Positions 6,404 through 6,739 of a DNA stretch of 6,739 bases are shown here, piece after piece. How positions within the stretch are numbered: position 1 is the stretch's first letter; each line of letters starts with the position of its first letter. The notes beneath the pieces are model-generated. The model was given only the letters and a program-made list of their open reading frames with translations, was not told the origin of the DNA and made no database searches. Position numbers and translations under genes: made by a program. Source of the DNA: an uncultured Collinsella sp. (lineage in GTDB: Bacteria; Actinomycetota; Coriobacteriia; Coriobacteriales; Coriobacteriaceae); the NCBI GenBank assembly GCA_900554455.1, contig USHT01000066.1:1-6739 (forward strand), in the 5' to 3' direction.

Positions 6404-6543
6404 CAGCCGCCCGTTATCGTACGGGCTAGCTGTATGTGCTAACCCGCATCAGATAATTACTACGCTGATAATGTTTAGCTGATGCGTGAACATGTCTAAG
6501 AAATCCTCTTCAATCATGATGCGAACGATCCGTGCGTGTTCAC
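6404..6543 (-). promoter_or_regulatory. cstA leader with alternative hairpins (riboswitch- or attenuator-like)
   Basis: Several inverted repeats overlap in the leader RNA. P1 is GTGAACA/TGTTCAC (6486-6492 with 6537-6543). P2 is CGCATCAG/CTGATGCG (6445-6452 with 6479-6486). P3 is GGGCTAGC/GCTAACCC (6423-6430 with 6438-6445, one G-U in minus RNA). P4 is CCCGT/ACGGG (6410-6414 with 6421-6425), extended by CAGC/GCTG (6404-6407 with 6429-6432). P3 and P4 share bases and cannot coexist. P1 meets P2 at 6486 and P2 meets P3 at 6445. I do not recognise a known riboswitch, and the T-box antiterminator sequence is absent. Confidence 0.5.
6449..6493 (-). CDS. Possible 14-residue leader peptide rich in Ile and Val
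   Basis: An ATG at 6493 opens MFTHQLNIISVVII followed by TGA at 6449-6451, with AGAGGA ten bases upstream. An in-frame ATG at 6517 would add eight residues but lacks a ribosome binding site. Seven of the 14 residues are Ile, Val or Leu, clustered at the end and encoded inside the P2 hairpin loop. This placement resembles ribosome-stalling attenuators of branched-chain amino acid operons, though cstA is not such a gene. Chance is quite possible for so short a frame. Confidence 0.3.
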   Translation of the reverse strand: MFTHQLNIISVVII

Positions 6544-6564
6544 ATCCCCCAGTGGTTGAAAAGG

Positions 6565-6593
6565 AGTATGAAACTTTAGTTACCTAAAGTCAA
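6565..6593 (-). promoter_or_regulatory. cstA promoter
   Basis: On the minus strand TTGACT (6588-6593) and CATACT (6565-6570) are separated by exactly 17 bases, a good sigma70/SigA-type promoter. A-rich DNA lies directly upstream (about 6594-6632, including a run of seven A in minus orientation) and could serve as an UP element. Transcription would start near 6558, giving a leader of about 235 nt. Confidence 0.75.
6573..6590. promoter_or_regulatory. Operator-like dyad within the cstA promoter spacer
   Basis: ACTTTAG (6573-6579) and CTAAAGT (6584-6590) form a perfect 7-bp inverted repeat with a 4-base centre. It fills the region between -10 and -35 and overlaps the -35 element by three bases. 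A protein bound here would block RNA polymerase. The cognate regulator is unknown. Confidence 0.6.
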
Positions 6594-6739
6594 CGCAAAT
6601 ATGTAATGAATTTTCAACTTTTTTTGAATTTCTCGGTATAAAACGCCACTGACCTCGGACTTTACCCCACGACAGTTTTTGCATGAGAGATGCCCCTGAG
6701 AGCCGCGGGAGCCGGGCGGCGCATATGAACTTTCCTGCT
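6594..6739. other. Right edge with no supported gene
   Basis: The stretch nearest the promoter is AT-rich; 6650-6739 is more GC-rich. Short frames run off the edge: a minus frame ending in TAA at 6662-6664 (25 codons) and another reaching 6580-6582 through the cstA promoter. Neither has recognisable content. The first could be the C-terminal end of a neighbouring minus-strand gene, but I cannot support it further. Confidence 0.25.

Noticed and set aside
5361..6482. Plus-strand open frame of 373 codons
   Set aside because: It is antisense to cstA, which has clear family motifs. Its Asp/Glu/Gly-rich translation is a codon-bias artefact.
6404..6543. T-box leader upstream of cstA
   Set aside because: The conserved T-box antiterminator sequence is not present.
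6613..6642. Divergent plus-strand promoter (TTCAAC, 18 bases, TATAAA)
   Set aside because: The -35 match is poor and no supported rightward gene starts within the window. The AT-rich DNA is better explained as upstream sequence of the cstA promoter.
6683..6739. Plus-strand partial frame beginning MRDAPESRG
   Set aside because: It has no ribosome binding site, only 19 codons before the edge, and no recognisable content.

Overview
The window has high GC, and all three supported genes lie on the minus strand. The high GC, the gene content and the palindromic intergenic DNA suggest a Gram-positive actinobacterium of the gut class Coriobacteriia, perhaps Collinsella. That assignment is inference from style; no rRNA or marker gene is present.

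Layout in the direction of transcription (right to left). Positions 6324-6739 form a regulatory region with no supported protein gene. It holds a good sigma70-type promoter (-35 TTGACT, 17-nt spacer, -10 CATACT) with a perfect 7-bp dyad in the spacer. A leader of about 235 nt follows, with several mutually exclusive hairpins, a possible 14-codon peptide rich in Ile and Val, and a perfect intrinsic terminator upstream of the ribosome binding site. This is the architecture of a transcription attenuator. It feeds cstA (4434-6323), a CstA/BtsT-family transporter for pyruvate or peptides, which ends at a second strong terminator (4354-4394).

Next is a separately transcribed gene (2058-4250, or 4274 from an upstream ATG). 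Its product has an N-terminal winged-helix-like part, a disordered charged middle of about 320 residues, and a C-terminal module resembling the Wadjet nuclease subunit JetD (DUF3322-like arm plus TOPRIM domain with E, GGG and GDIDREG motifs). No jetA, jetB or jetC partner is visible.

Downstream is a dense 464-bp structured intergenic region (1594-2057). It has a perfect hairpin just after the stop codon, a nested inverted repeat of about 106 nt that could form a single long RNA hairpin, a GC-rich hairpin, a minus-strand intrinsic terminator, a perfect 12-bp palindromic element, and two tandem operator-like dyads with a 33-bp period. The dyads form the promoter region of the last gene (223-1593), an AAA_14/DUF4143 ATPase that is visibly more AT-rich than its neighbours and was perhaps acquired separately. 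The left edge (1-222) holds a terminator-like hairpin and a GC-rich stretch, possibly the end of a gene outside the window.

The three genes do not form an obvious operon or pathway. Each seems to have its own promoter region, and at least two have their own terminators. The parts most worth attention are the RNA-level structures (1915-2020 and 6324-6558) and the orphan JetD-like protein.
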